Positions 11,646 through 24,300 of a DNA stretch of 64,000 bases are shown in pieces. Numbering within the stretch: position 1 is the stretch's first letter; every line of letters begins with the position of its first letter. Where the stretch lies: positions 434,001-498,000 of the forward strand of contig JABYQQ010000021.1 in assembly GCA_022605405.1 (NCBI GenBank), written 5' to 3'. The translations under genes were made by a program, and so were the position numbers. Under the pieces are notes generated by a model. It saw only the letters and a program-made list of their open reading frames with translations. It searched no databases and was not told where the DNA came from. Source of the DNA: Earliella scabrosa. Taxonomy: Eukaryota > Basidiomycota > Agaricomycetes > Polyporales > Polyporaceae.

Positions 11646-13554
11646 CTTATCGGGTGGACTGGGCTCGCTGGGGGGCGCGGGGGCGAGTGGGCCTGGAGCG
11701 GCTCGTCGTCGTCGAGGGAGACGGAGGAGGTCGGGGGGAGGAGACGAGGGAAAGGAGACGGGTCGGAGGAGCTTTTACCTGGTGGAGTGTTGGCATGGTG
11801 TAATTCAGCAATCCTTGGCGCAAGCTGCTCAATCGTCCGCCCCGCCGGTGAGCCGCACGGGTGGGCTCGGCACTGCCACTCTATCTCCGTCCCTTGCGCT
11901 CCCATTCGCTCCTCCATTCCATCCACACCCCTCCTCGACACATTCTCTCTTTCCTTGGCCGCGGTGCGCGACGCTTGTCGGGCCTCGTGAATGGACGAAG
12001 ATCTCGCAGATGATGTGCGCTCGCTCAACGGGCTCGGCGTCGCACCGCAAGGGGAAGAGCGGACGCCTTAACCTCTACGCACTCTCTGATAGGCTGCAAA
12101 ACTGCTGGGAATGCCGGCATCGTGTACCACTCGCAACAACTCGACGGTCGGACTTTGACTTGCCTCCGATTGTACCCGCTCAATCGACGATGCACTCGAG
12201 TCTGTCAGACAGCAGACAGCTGGGCGCGGACCTTTCGCTGCATTGGCGGTGCCGAAACACCAGTTGGCGTTGCGGCGTCAAGATATCTCGACTTTGGTTG
12301 ATCATCCTGCCTCGACAAGCTTTACTTCCCTGCACTCTACACTGGCCTAGCTCGAGATCATCATAGTCAATAAAGCACGGTTGCTTGCCTGATGGGGATG
12401 GGATAGTCATGCAAGATGCGGGATGGTGCCACCATTCATGGTACAACGTACCATGCTCCGAGCGTGTACCTAGGTCCTACAAGGTACCATTCTCATTCTC
12501 TCCCTCTGCAGACGTTCAACAGCATCGTACGTGAGCCGAAGCATTTACGCCGTGTTGCACGTTTATACTTTGCATCAACAGGCATCTTGTCAGTCGTCAG
12601 ATATGTGACAAGCACTGGACGAGTACCATCATCTATCTGTACGCCCATGGCCACAGGTTGACAGCAGTATGTGCTAGCCTAAGCGATCCTCGATCTCGCT
12701 TACCGACTCTGAGTTGCTGCCAGGCATACAGCAGCCTCACGGGCCCTTAGTTATCCTCGATACACGAGACGCGCACCTCTACATGGACATTCGCGCAGAT
12801 CCGCAGCCACCGCCAATCCCGAAGCAGAGCCCTTCGCGCGCATCGGGCCCAACAACGCAGAGACACCCGTCCTCGGTCAACGCATTCCCCTGCAGGGTGC
12901 CCTTGGCAACGCGGCCGTACCACGGACTCAGGCTACCCACCCAAATATTCCAGTAACGAAGCTCATAGGAGCGTACCCGTACGGCGCGTTAAACATCCCT
13001 GCTGCTGCTGCTTGGGGCTTTCTCGTATGTCTCTCCTGCCGCGCACCTCGCTCTCGGGTTGCCCGTCCATCCCTGCCGTTCGCGCACACCTCGACCAAGT
13101 GCATCTTTCGTTCGCGCTCTCCGTGCTGAAGATATCCGCGGTGGGTCCCGGGGGCGCCACGATGCTGCGGGAGGCGCACTGCGCAGGACGGTTCCGCAGT
13201 CTTGCCACAGTAAAACGGGCAGGCAGTCCCAAGCTCCCTATAGTGCTATCATAGTGCAGTCCCTGCTTACATGCCACAGTGGTAGCCGGTTTTCCGCACA
13301 CACATTCATGCATACGGAGCACATCAGCCCCTCAGGACGGAGGTTGAATCATCCTACTTGCATGCTACATAGCACTATACTGCACTGTATGCTAGTTGCA
13401 TTGACCTTTTTTGTCCCTTCCCGCTCGCTTTGGCGCAGGTGTGCAAAGGCCCAAATAGCGAGGCTAAGCGAGCGCTCCCCATTATGAGCTCGTACGGCTC
13501 GTCACTAGGCTCGCTTGCCAGCCTCTAGTTCCTCGTCCCTCGGAATAGAGGCTG

Positions 13555-13873
13555 GTACTACGTGAGAGAGGGGGTGCAGGACCCCCCCGTGAGAACGTCG
13601 GAGTTCCAACCGCTCCCTGAGTGCGATCCCTCGCCGATGGGTACCGTCGTCGGATTAAATTCAAAAGAATAAAACTGACTGTCCTTGCGTATAGGACGAG
13701 TACCCGTGCAAATTTTTAGGTCTGAACAGATGGTGTACGAACGAATGGGAGTGTTGCGCGAGACAGTGGTTTCGGGTGTGGGAACCTGCTCGGTGACGCC
13801 CAAGAGCCTCCTGCCACGATTCGGACTCCGACGTTCTCACGGGGGGTCCTGCACCCCCTCTCTCATGTAGTAC
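13555..13873. mobile_element. MITE-like non-autonomous DNA element with about 50-bp terminal inverted repeats
   Basis: The left arm (13555-13604) and right arm (13825-13873) are reverse complements, differing by one substitution and one C in a homopolymer. The arms carry GAGAGAGGGGGTGCAGGAC and GTGAGAACGTCGGAGT. The inner part of about 220 bp has no coding capacity. A TA dinucleotide sits at the ends of the arms (13559-13560 and 13868-13869), which would fit a Tc1/mariner-type TA target, though the symmetric GTACTA end makes the exact boundary ambiguous. Confidence 0.75.
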
Positions 13874-14557
13874 AAGCCTAGCTCGTCACCTCGGACCATC
13901 CCCTAGTCATGGGTCGGTCCTCTCCATCTGTCCCTCGGTATTGACGTATCTGTCGCTTTTATCGCAAGACGTTTGCCATTGAGGACGAGGGGCTCAGGTG
14001 CCCTGACGCTTGTCCGCAGGGTGCCCGAACTGTCTTCCTTGACACCTCCCTGAGAGCGGTGATGCTTGATTGTCATGTCCTCAGTACCCGCTTGGTCCCA
14101 ACGGCGTTTATGGACTTCTGATGAGCAAAGAAAGCACAAGCTCGGTCCATACCTCATACATGTAACATATAGACATGACGTCTTCGTTGACATAGTATAG
14201 TCGGTACCATTACTAGTTTGACGTCCATGGCGACGCTGCTCTCCATAGTCTACCTGTCACATATGTAGCTGGTATGCAATGGAGTGGCGCCGTCGCTCAT
14301 GCTGGGTGTGTCCGCAGGACTGCCGGAGATGCAATATGAGCCTGGGCTTCTGCCCACTGAGTCACACTCTGCGCCGTGGGTAGGGCAGAGTGTGAGAAGC
14401 GGGTGAAGAGCCCTGCCCGGCCTAGTGCGTTTGCGCCTCCTATGCGGGGCGGGGGCTTGTAGGGCATCCTCGATTTTCTAAGCGGAACACCTGGAGTTGC
14501 GCAGCATGCACGCCAATTGGGGACTTGGCTGCCGCATGTGCTCGCGCTCTCCGAATC

Positions 14558-14579
14558 CTCTCTCTCTCTCTCTCTCTCC
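14558..14579. repeat. CT dinucleotide microsatellite
   Basis: About ten to eleven CT units on the plus strand, some 280 bp upstream of the F-box gene start. It could be part of a pyrimidine-rich promoter. Confidence 0.8.
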
Positions 14580-14855
14580 TTGGTGTGGTCGCGGGACTCC
14601 CTCGCGGCAGTCGACGGACGATCTCGCCGAGGACTGAGTCGTACACGCCTCGTTGTTCGGCGGCAGGACATTGCTGGAAGGCGGGGTCGAGTTGGTGTCG
14701 AGTCGGTGTCAAGCGCCAGGGTTTGCTTTCGGGGTCTCTGGGCGCCTAAGCGGCCCGTGGCGGCTCGATGTGGGAGTATGGTTCGAAGCCGTCAGACTCA
14801 TGGTGCGCATGTGTTCTCCGATGTGCTCTCACCTGTGACTCTCCCCAATCGTACC

Positions 14856-16750
14856 ATGACCGCACATATCCACAACACGTCTCTGATGTGTTTGCTGCCT
14901 CGTGAGGTGAAAGAGCAGATACTCTGCAGATTGGATGCCGTCGAGATCGAGGCTTGCGCACAGGTTTGAATCCAATGCACGTTAACGTTGCGAGTTCATT
15001 GCTGAGGAAGTGCCCTATTCTAGCTCTGCCCTTGCATGAACGAGGCCTCTCTTATTAACGAGGTTCAATATCGACTGGAGCTGGGGAAGCTCGGCATGCG
15101 CCATGTCTATCATGAGCACCAGCCCACCGCCGACAACCGTATCGAGGCGATCAAAGCCTACAGGGAAGCTTGGATGACAGCCCCGTTCTCGTTCAACCCC
15201 GCGTTTCCGTCCGGCCCAACTCCATATCGGTTCTGGCCGTATCAAGCCGGTCTTCTCCCCTACATCGTCGACAACACTCTGCACCTTTGGCGGCCGCCCT
15301 CAAGACACAGGGACATCGAGGAGAAAACGTGGTCGTTCGGCTGTGCGAACCTGAACGTCCAGTTCACTGTATGCGCGGCCGACTTGGAGCAAGATCTACT
15401 CGCGCTCTCCACGAGGCCCTTTTTAGGCGAGTGAGTAAGATGCTCACTCGTGTCCGCAGGCGGTACTTGAACTGGAGACGGGCTGGCTAACGTTGTGACA
15501 GACGCTTCCAGCTTCACCTCTTCTCATTATCCCGGCACTGGGCAGCCCATCCTCGAGCAGTGAAGTCGATCCTTCTGGGACCCGAGGCTCGAACCCACCT
15601 TCCCTCATGCCATCAGATAGACATCGGGGGAAATATTCTCGTGTGGAAGATGTTCGACACCGCGTTCCACCTACAAGTGTGGGACTGGTCAAGCGGTACC
15701 TTGCTCTGGGTAAGCACACTGTGAGGGGCATCTCTATCCAATGGGGCCCATATTCACGTCCCTTGGCAGCATCATACCTCTGAACGCATCGAGCATACCC
15801 TGCTCGGTGCTCGATACTTGGTGCTACTCCTTCCCGCGAAACATCAGCTCCGAGTATACTCGACCGCCGCGTGGCGCTCCGATACTGAGGCGCACGCGGA
15901 TAACAACGTCGACCGCTACCTCTGCGCATTGGACCTTCCTCCTCTCGTACCGTCCGCGGAGTTATCCGTTGCGGGAGCGCGTCTGCAGTGCAACGCCCCT
16001 GTCTCCCATCCTGACACGTCCCCGCGTTTCTTGCACGACGAGTCAAAGACGCTCCTCGCGATCGAGCTGAGGGCAAGCATTCAACAAGCCTCTTGGTCCG
16101 AAGCACTCAAGTACCGACGGTTCCTCTTCCTCATACCCACCTCCACTCTCCACACCCAAATCGACCTCGCTCAGCAAACGCAGGCGGGACCGCACTGTGA
16201 CGCGGGAGCGGTATCTGTGCCCTGGGACGAGTGGGGGCCATCGGGGTCGCGACTGATCGAGCTGAATCTCAACCGGATCCCCGATCATGTCCGCGTCCAC
16301 GGCTCGAGATGCGTGCTCGTGTACGATCTCGACGACTTTCCTCGCGGACACTCGGGCTGCTTCGGCATCTTCCTCGACGTGCACCGCTCCGCCGCCCTCC
16401 CGGCGCACGCCGCCGCGGACCCTCACGCGCACGAACGGACCGGGCGGACTCAGATGCCGGAGGAGCTCGCGCCGTACCTCGACGCCTCGGACGAGATTGG
16501 TGCGACTTCAACGTGGACTTTGACCGGCACTGGAGCTTTGCCCTCAGCCTTCTGCCACTGGCCCTCAATTCCTCGTGCGCTTCGCTCGGACGTGCGCACG
16601 ACGCTCCCGTTGCGCGTGACGGTCCGTCAGCTCGCTGTTCGGTCGGACTTGTGGGCATCCCACCTTTGGCTGACTCTGGACGGACTTGTGTTCGTAGTCA
16701 GCTCGAATGTGCCCAACGAGCCTGGAGGGTTCTGGGGCTTCTCGGTGTGA
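14856..16750 (+). CDS. F-box domain protein
   Basis: Exons: 14856-14963, 15024-15430, 15502-15709, 15770-16750, giving 567 aa. The N-terminus (about residues 12-50) is an F-box: LLPREVKEQILCRLD, then, across the first splice junction, the usual Cys-rich turn and a VQYRLEL helix. F-box proteins dock substrates onto SCF (Skp1-Cullin1) ubiquitin ligases. The long C-terminal part is rich in Trp, His and beta-strand-like segments (for example VWDWSSGTLLW) and resembles the propeller-like C-termini of many basidiomycete F-box proteins. I see no canonical WD40 or LRR repeats. All introns are GT-AG and short. The start is the Met just before the F-box, after a pyrimidine-rich upstream region. The substrate is unknown. 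Confidence 0.8.
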
Positions 16751-17280
16751 GATGTTGTGTGGTACGTCTTCCTTCAGTCTGGTGCGCCCATCCTCCGATT
16801 CGGACTGACGTCGGTACTACAGTCCTACAACGTCGGTATCTTGTACACTCAAAAGTGAACAGTCTCTCATATATATCAAGTCGTGATCTCAGTATGCCCA
16901 TGGCAAAACTTTCACTGTGGCTCGCGATTACGCATTCAGGGTCGCCCTCGCGACCGAATACTGCCCTGGATCATCGACATCCCTATCCTTCCCTCCCAGT
17001 CGAATATGAACAACCCAAGCCGTAGCGAGGGCATATGTGTCGCGAGTAGTAGTCATCAAGACCCGGCACACCGAGTGAGGGCACGTCTACGTCGGCCACA
17101 ACCGCGTCTGCCGGTCTTCCTTGTGAGGAACGGAGACATATGTTGACGCAGCAACGGCAGGCTGATCGGACGATAATAGGGAGCGGAGAAATGTACGTTG
17201 CGGATTTCATACCAAGCGTCGGAGCTACGAAATACAACCTCGATACATAGCTGCAGCAAAACAAATCGCCACGACTACAT
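16751..17280. other. Spacer between converging genes
   Basis: 3' flanks of the F-box gene and helicase A. No separate feature seen. Confidence 0.5.
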
Positions 17281-20200
17281 CTACTCTGCCTCCTGGAACG
17301 GTTGATCGACATTCGCCTCTCCTTCGAGATCCTCTCCCGCTATGAGTCGAGCCATCAGATTGTCCATCTCTGCGGCCGCAGCCTCGCGCATCTCAGCAGA
17401 GTAATCTCCTTCTGTCCTGACTGGCACTTTTGTGTCCCACGTTGGCGCATCGCCTTTCCAGCCACCACGATTGTAGACGAGGTTCATGAAACCTCTCCAC
17501 ATCGGATCGACCGAGAGGACATACGCGTCGCCAATGACGATCAGAAGGGCCTTTGCACGGGTGATCGCAACTATAAGAGACAAGGCTCAGATGCTGGTGC
17601 GCGTTGAAGATGGACATTCCGAATACGCACCGTTGAACCGTCGCGGGTTCGAAACAAACCCTAAGGTGAACTTCGCATCATAGGACAGCAGCTCCCGGCT
17701 ACTGCGCACAGTAGAGACGATGATCACTCTACGCTCCTGCAGTACCGATCGCGGCCTCATGAGTGCATGCACCGAGGTACACATATGACATGGACGTACC
17801 TGTCCTTGGAACTCTTCGACACTCGCGACTTTCACATCAGTAATCGCCTCCCTCTTCAGTAGCATGCGGATTTTCCGCATCTGGGCGTAGTACGGGGTTA
17901 TCACCCCAACGTCTTCTGCGCCTGTATGCCCAATCGTTCATATCTGCTCTCATCGGGTGTATGCGATATAACACTCACGAAGAGGGTGGCTACGATCGCG
18001 CAACAGCTCCTTGACATAGTCGACAACCTCCGTAGCCTCGTCGATGTTGAAGTAGGATGGAGACGACGCTTCACGTTCGTTCTCACCAGAGATCGCGTGG
18101 AACACGATCGGGTATTGGCGGTTCCCCAGTTGAGCTGAGCCAAGGAAGGAGTTAATGGACGAGGGCGCGCCGCAAACTTCAAGCTCTCCGTTGTAGAAGC
18201 GCTCGTTCGGATAGCTCAGAATCGATGCGTGTGACCTGAAGTTCTTGACGAGCTTGATGTAGCTGGTATTTCATGGTTTTCTGTGAGTACTTGAAATCGG
18301 AGCTAACGGTTGATGTACTCACGATCGGCCACGACCAGTCTGTGCGCTCTGATAGAGAGGGAGATCCATCAAACGTTCCAGGTAGCTCATCCCGAGACCC
18401 AGTTCTCGTGCGATACTGGAACGGATGACAGGGCCGAGCTGTTTTGGGTCCCCCGACAGCACCACGCGGGTTTGTGCGGTGGCCAGCGTCTTGATCGCAG
18501 CGGTGAGGACTTCGGGTTCTGTCCCCTGACCGGCTTCGTCGATGAAGATGTACTTGAAGTGACCGGGAGGCATCCCGATGTTGTAAGGGAACGACGCATG
18601 GCCACAGGTAGAGACGATGACCTTGTATTTAACGAGCGTGGAGACGGGCGGCAGCGAGAAATGATTGCCCTGGAATGTAGAGTACGGTACCAGGTCTTCA
18701 GGAAGGCCCATGCGGTCGCGAAAGATCGCATTGCTGCGGAGTAACTCAGTGGTCGTAAGGGTTGAAAGTCGCTGGGCAATAAGATCTGCAGCGCTATTGC
18801 TAGGCGCGCATGCGAGGATATGAGCGGTGGGATGGGCACGGAGAACTTGTAGGATTGCCTCCACGATGGTGACGGTTTTCCCCGTACCCGGGCTGATGTG
18901 GTTCTTAGTTCAAGAGGCCATGCTAGCTCTGGAGAAGATCTACTCACGGCCCAAAGACAACGAAGGGCGCGGCGTTATCCTGCATATTCAGGATGGACTT
19001 GACGGCTTGGAGTTGGGCCGGATTCGACGCGATCTGGGCGTTATAGAGGGTGACCGGTGATTCGTTTGTCTGAACAGCTCTTTGGAGAGGAACATGTTGT
19101 GGCCCGGGAAATAGAAGGCGTTGCCCAGACGTCGACCGCACCATCATACTCTGATGTTGCCGTTTGATTGTTGTTCGATTGTACTCAAAGCGAACGTTGT
19201 AACGATCCGTATCCTTGAACGTGCCGTGGAAGTTGACGCGGATGTCTTCAAGACGCACATCATGGACATATCCTTTGTGGGTACTGCTGTTGATGTTCCG
19301 GACACTCTGCACATGAATTTTGTCCCCTGTAGGCTCGGCCTATCAGTCACCTCCATGCTGGAAGAGACACTAAGACTCTCACCTATGACCACACTAGGTC
19401 TCTTCTCTGCGAGACCAGGGACAATCAGTCTACATAATCGTGAGTGTTTATGTTCAGGGCGGCAAACATGATACAGTGCGTGACTACTGACGTGTACAGT
19501 CTACCTTCCTTGGTGAATTGAACATCCGCTAAGTCATACAACCGCAGATCCTCGCTGCCCAATGCGTCAGTGTCATTGCAACAGTGGAGCTGGAGCTGTG
19601 AGCTGATCGGACTTACCGTAGACGGTATTCCTCGATCCACAGCAGTGCCCGGAAAAAACGATCATGTGTCTCACTACTCAGCGTTGGCGGCAGGAAACCA
19701 CCTCTGATAGCAGCGATAGCTTTGCGGGTGGATCCCAGCTTCAGGATGTCCGAGAGATTGGATGGTATGTACGATTGCTCGAGCTTCTTGACCCAACGGA
19801 CGGCATCGAGAGCCGGGGGGCGCATGCCTGCCACGACGGGAGTGTCATGACGCCAACGAGAAGGGCGACGATGCACGTAAGGAGCTACGGCTTTCAGTAG
19901 ATCGTGATCAGCAGCATTGCCAACGATTGCTCGAAGCTCTCGGATGATGAGGAAGGAGCGCTGGGATGCGTTCTGGACGGTGATCTCAAGTCGGCCTTGA
20001 TACCGTCCTCGCTGCTCCTGCCGGAAGGAGACTACGATGTGTAGCGTCTGTCCGCGATTTATGGTGCGGGTGTTACCCACAATGGCGGCTGAGAAACTAG
20101 TTGCGTCTCATGAGGCATGGTAGAACAGACAGACCACGATGACACTCACGAAGATCCCCCTTTGTTACCGCTGGTAAGTGCTTCCACGCGAACGACTGAG

Positions 20201-20790
20201 ATGCTAGACGGAGCATCCCTGTCGGCGCTCACCATGACTTGGACTTCCACACCACGCTTGGAGTTGGACTGAGTGACGATGCCAAAGTCCACACCCTTCT
20301 CCGAGTGTGACACAGTAGCACCATGGCGCTCCTGTCCAGCGTGCTCGAGCCGAGCTCGGTACGTCGCAGCTTGCTGTAATCGAACATGAGCCCCCGATCG
20401 CTGGTGAACCGACCACTCGTTTTTATGGATCGCTCTCTTGCAGACGAGACAGCGATAATGCTTGGAACGATATATGTCCAGGGGTTGAACGGAAGCGCTG
20501 ACGCCCTTGCTGAGAGCCCTCCCGCGGTGCGACGCACTTGAGACATGTTCAGCCCATTCTCCGTCGGTGGCCACTTGAGTATTGCAGACAGGACAACTGA
20601 GTGAAGAGGGTGCACTGGTTACAGCGACCATGTTGCGATGTTGTCTCCCCTTCTTATGACCGTTGAACACACGGGGAGGTGAGCAAACCACGGCACAGAG
20701 AGGACAGAGAGTGGCGTTGTGGTTCAGCGAGCAATTAGGCTGGTCGCATCGGCCACCATAGAGCTGATGAGGACAGTAGACCGGGGACAT
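17281..20790 (-). CDS. SDE3/MOV10-like RNA helicase A with CCCH and three C2H2 zinc fingers
   Basis: Predicted SF1 RNA helicase of the Upf1-like SDE3/MOV10 branch. In fungi and plants such proteins act in RNA silencing and related RNA surveillance. Exons: 20150-20790, 19617-20096, 19492-19554, 19383-19429, 18948-19326, 18323-18892, 17979-18262, 17800-17921, 17631-17736, 17281-17570; 993 aa, in frame. The N-terminus has a CCCH finger (C-x8-C-x4-C-x3-H) and three C2H2 fingers (C-x2-C...H-x5-H). Next come a beta-rich MOV10-type region ending LLWIEE and a strand-rich GLAEKRPS segment. The helicase core carries GPPGTGKT near residue 537 (completed by splicing), DEAGQ (motif II), SGDPKQLGP (III), EEFQGQ with [11 protein letters not shown] (V) and AITRAKALL (VI). 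It has one more C2H2 finger than copies B and C and is the most diverged copy. Confidence 0.9.
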
Positions 20791-21380
20791 CGTGGTAGAA
20801 GGAAGACGAGGAAGGGCCCGCAGCAATTGCCGCGATATCGTGTTACCTCTGGACGGACTCGTTCCCAAGTTGGAGACGCCTACCGCAGCACACTGAACAC
20901 GATGCATCCGTATCCGGTAGCACTTCTGTTCGTACGATCTTGCTCGTGTATGTGTCAGCAATTACTCATGCAGGCAAGGGCAAGCAATGGACAGAGAAAC
21001 CCACAAGTAGTTGACTTGCTCAATTGTGACAATCTGTCGCAATGGCGAATTGGGTGGCTAGCCAGTATCAGTAGGTCTGGAGTATGGTTCGCGGAAGACT
21101 CAGATGCTTTGCGTAGCTGCCGGACATAGTACATAACGCTGAAGGCAAGCTATTAACGGCAACTGCATGAGTAGACCCAGAGCCGTTCTCGCAATGTGCA
21201 GGCGCTCACCTGGGACATTCCTCCGACAAGCCCGGATAAAATTGCGAGGTGGATCTCCATGTCATTCGAATCCATGCATAGCACCCATGGAACGGATCGA
21301 ACGGTTGATGCAAGATTGCAAGATTCGCGTTATACAGATGAAGCGTGTTGTAGACAAGGAGTTGCAGCCGATCCCAGAAC
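20791..21380. other. Spacer between helicases A and B
   Basis: Helicase A promoter and helicase B 3' flank; no gene seen. Confidence 0.5.
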
Positions 21381-24300
21381 CTACCAGTCCGTCGAGTCCT
21401 CATTCACCCACACGTTGCGGTCAACATTCGCCTCCGCCTCGATATCCTCCTCTGGCGGCAACTGCGCGATGACCGCGTTCATCTCAGCAGCGATGGCCTC
21501 GCGGAGCTCGTCCGCATAGTCCGCGTCCGTCAAGACTGCAGCGTTCACGTCCCACGTCGGCTCGTCTCCGCGCCAGCCCTTCTGGAGGTAAATGTAGTTC
21601 ATAAAGGCCCGCCAGAGCGGGTCGACGCAGAGGATGGCCGCGTCGCCGATGACAATGAGCAGCGCCTGAGCGCGAGTCATCGCAACTGCGAGGAACATGA
21701 CGTAAGTCAATGCGCGGGCCATCTGGCTGAGAACGAGAACAGATTGTGTGCTGCTCACCGTTGAAGCGACGGGCGTTGGAGAGGAACCCAAGCGCGAACT
21801 TCGCGTCGTACGCGAGCAGGTCGGCGCTGCTCCGCACCGTGGAGACGATGATGACCCGACGTTCCTAGTGCGCGACGGTAGGGGATGTGAAGCTGCGACT
21901 CAACGCGGCACAGGGGGCACCCACCTGTCCTTGGAACTCTTCAACACTGCCGATCTTGACCTCGCCCAGGTTGCTGTCGCGCATCAGCTTGCGGATCTTC
22001 CGGACTTGCGCATGGTACGGCGTGATGACGCCAATATCGCGCGGCTCTGTTCAGATCGGATTGGGGTCAGTGAGCACCCAGGCCCATGCTTAGTCGTACA
22101 ACGATACGTACGGAGGGGGAAGCGTCGGTCCTTCAGGAGCGCGCCAATGTAGGCCTTGACCTGGATAGCCTCGTCGATGTTGAAGTACGACGGCGAAGAC
22201 GCCTCGCGCTCGTTCTTCCCCGAGATCGCGTGGAACACTACGGGGAAGTCCGGCGTCGCCAGCTGCGGAGAACGCAAGAACGAGTTGATTGTAGACGGAG
22301 CGCCGCACACCTCGAGCTCCCCGTCGTAGAACTTTTCGTTCGGGTAGTTAAGGATGGCGGCGTGGGAGCGGTAGTTCTTTACCAGCTTCATGTACCTGAC
22401 ATTTCAATGTTCATAGCTCGGCAAGCATTCTACGCGGGGACTCGAGAGAGCAATGATAAGTAACTCACGCGGTGCCACGCCCACGCGGGCTGCTGTAGAG
22501 GGGCATCTCCATCAGACGCTCAAGATAACTCTTCTCGAGGCCGAACTCGCGCGCCATGCTGGAATGGACCACCGGTCCCAATTGCTTGGGGTCTCCGGAC
22601 AAGATGATGCGCGTTGAGTCAAGTGCAAGGGGTTTGATCGCGATCAACACTTCGGGCTCCGAGGCCTGGCCGACCTCGTCCACGAATATGTGGGTGAAAT
22701 GCCCTGCCGGCATACCCAAGTTGTAGGCAAACGACGCGTTGATGCACGTCGAGACTATCACCTTGAATTTAGAAAGCGCATCCGGAGAGGGAAGCCCGTA
22801 GAAGTCGCCCTTGCGAAGCGTGTACGGCACTAGTTCAGGTGGGACGGTCGAGCGGTCGCGGGTCGGCGCGTTACACCGGAACATCTCCTCGGGAGTGAGA
22901 GTGATGAGCCGCTGAGCGAGTACGTCCGCTGCACTGTTGCTTGGCGTGCACGCTAGGATTCTCGCGTTGGGGTCGTGGTGGAGGATTTGCTGGATCCCTT
23001 CCGCCACTACGACCGTCTTCCCGGTACCAGGTCTGTTGCAAGGTGTCATTGTGAGTGTGGTATAGCAGTATGTGTATCACTCACGGCCCATAGATGATCA
23101 ATGGGGCAGTTCCCGGTCGGAGATGCAGGATCGACTTGACTGCTTGCAGTTGCGGGATATTCGTGCCGATGGCGCTGTTAAATAAGGCGATACCGGCCTC
23201 AGAGACTCCAATCGGACGCTCTAGACCCTCGAATCCCGGACCCGGGAAGAGCAGGCGTTGAGGCGATGGTATGGTCGCGACAAGCGCCTGGTGCTCCCTC
23301 CGGATTGGAGTTCGCTGAAGGGAGAATCGGACGTTAAACCGTCTCCCGTCGCCTTGAAACGATGGGTGGAAGCTGATGTGGACCACCTCTTGCTCAATCG
23401 CGTGCACCATGCCTTTGAAGGTCGGGCCATCGTGCCCCTGCGCCATGATGATGTCCCCTGTGAGATCATCCGTCAGTCGTCACAAGGTGCTCCGGGCGAC
23501 CAGACTGACCAATAGTGACGCTGGGTCTCTTCTCCGCCAGGCCATGCACGTGCAGCCTGATATCTCAGGGTGAGTAGGACATACGCCTGTGGATGCGAGA
23601 TAACATACGTGTAGAGCTGCCCTTTCCGACTGAACTCGACACCGACCATATCGTACATTTTGAGATCATCACTGACAAATTCCGTCAGCAGGGAGCACAG
23701 CGCCGGAAATGATCAAACAAACGACCACTCACTTCATACGTCGCTCCTCGATCCACAGCAAGTTCTGGAAGAACAGTGCATGGTTCGCAAGTGACAGAGG
23801 GTCGGGGAAGTACTCCTCCCGTAAGCGAGCCGTGATCTCTTCGGGCGAACGCGAGAACAACAGCGCAGAGAGCGGAGGTGGGATGCCGAATGGAAGCATC
23901 TCCCTCGCCCACCGAACAGCATCGCCGTTCTTCGGAGGTTTTCCCGGAAGAACAGTACCGTCCTCCTTCCACTCGGCTCGTTTGGCACGACGGTAGGGCG
24001 CGACCGGTTTCAGCAGCTCGCGCTCGACTGCATCGCTCACCACGACGAACAGCCGGCGCGCGATGACAAAAGGCTCCGCGCCGGGGGCTTGAAGTATGAA
24101 CTCCACGCGAGCTTCGTATCTGCCTTGGAGTACATGTCGAAAGAGAACAGTGAAGCGCAATGGCTCCCCAGGGACGAGCGTGAGGGAGGGGGCGTTGCAA
24201 GCCACCGAAAACCTGGCAGAAAGTCGTTAGTGCGCGCATTGAAAAAACACTTCAGTCACAAGGGTGGGTTCTTACAGCGAGGCGTGATTACGGATACGCG

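Larger units (their letters stand above)
11646..14855. other. Gene-poor stretch of 3.2 kb
   Basis: Apart from a MITE (13555-13873) and a CT run (about 14558-14579) I see no gene. A 312-codon open frame on the plus strand at 11428-12366 is largely the antisense of the DUF1275 first exon and its GC-rich promoter. Nothing else has a domain. Confidence 0.5.

Noticed and set aside
11428..12366. 312-codon open frame on the plus strand
   Set aside because: Largely antisense to DUF1275 exon 1 and its GC-rich promoter; low-complexity composition, no domain, and the minus-strand gene is well supported.
13555..13873. Inverted repeats considered as a CRISPR-like or palindromic terminator structure
   Set aside because: Only two arms facing inward across about 220 bp, no array, and the host is eukaryotic; a MITE explains it better.
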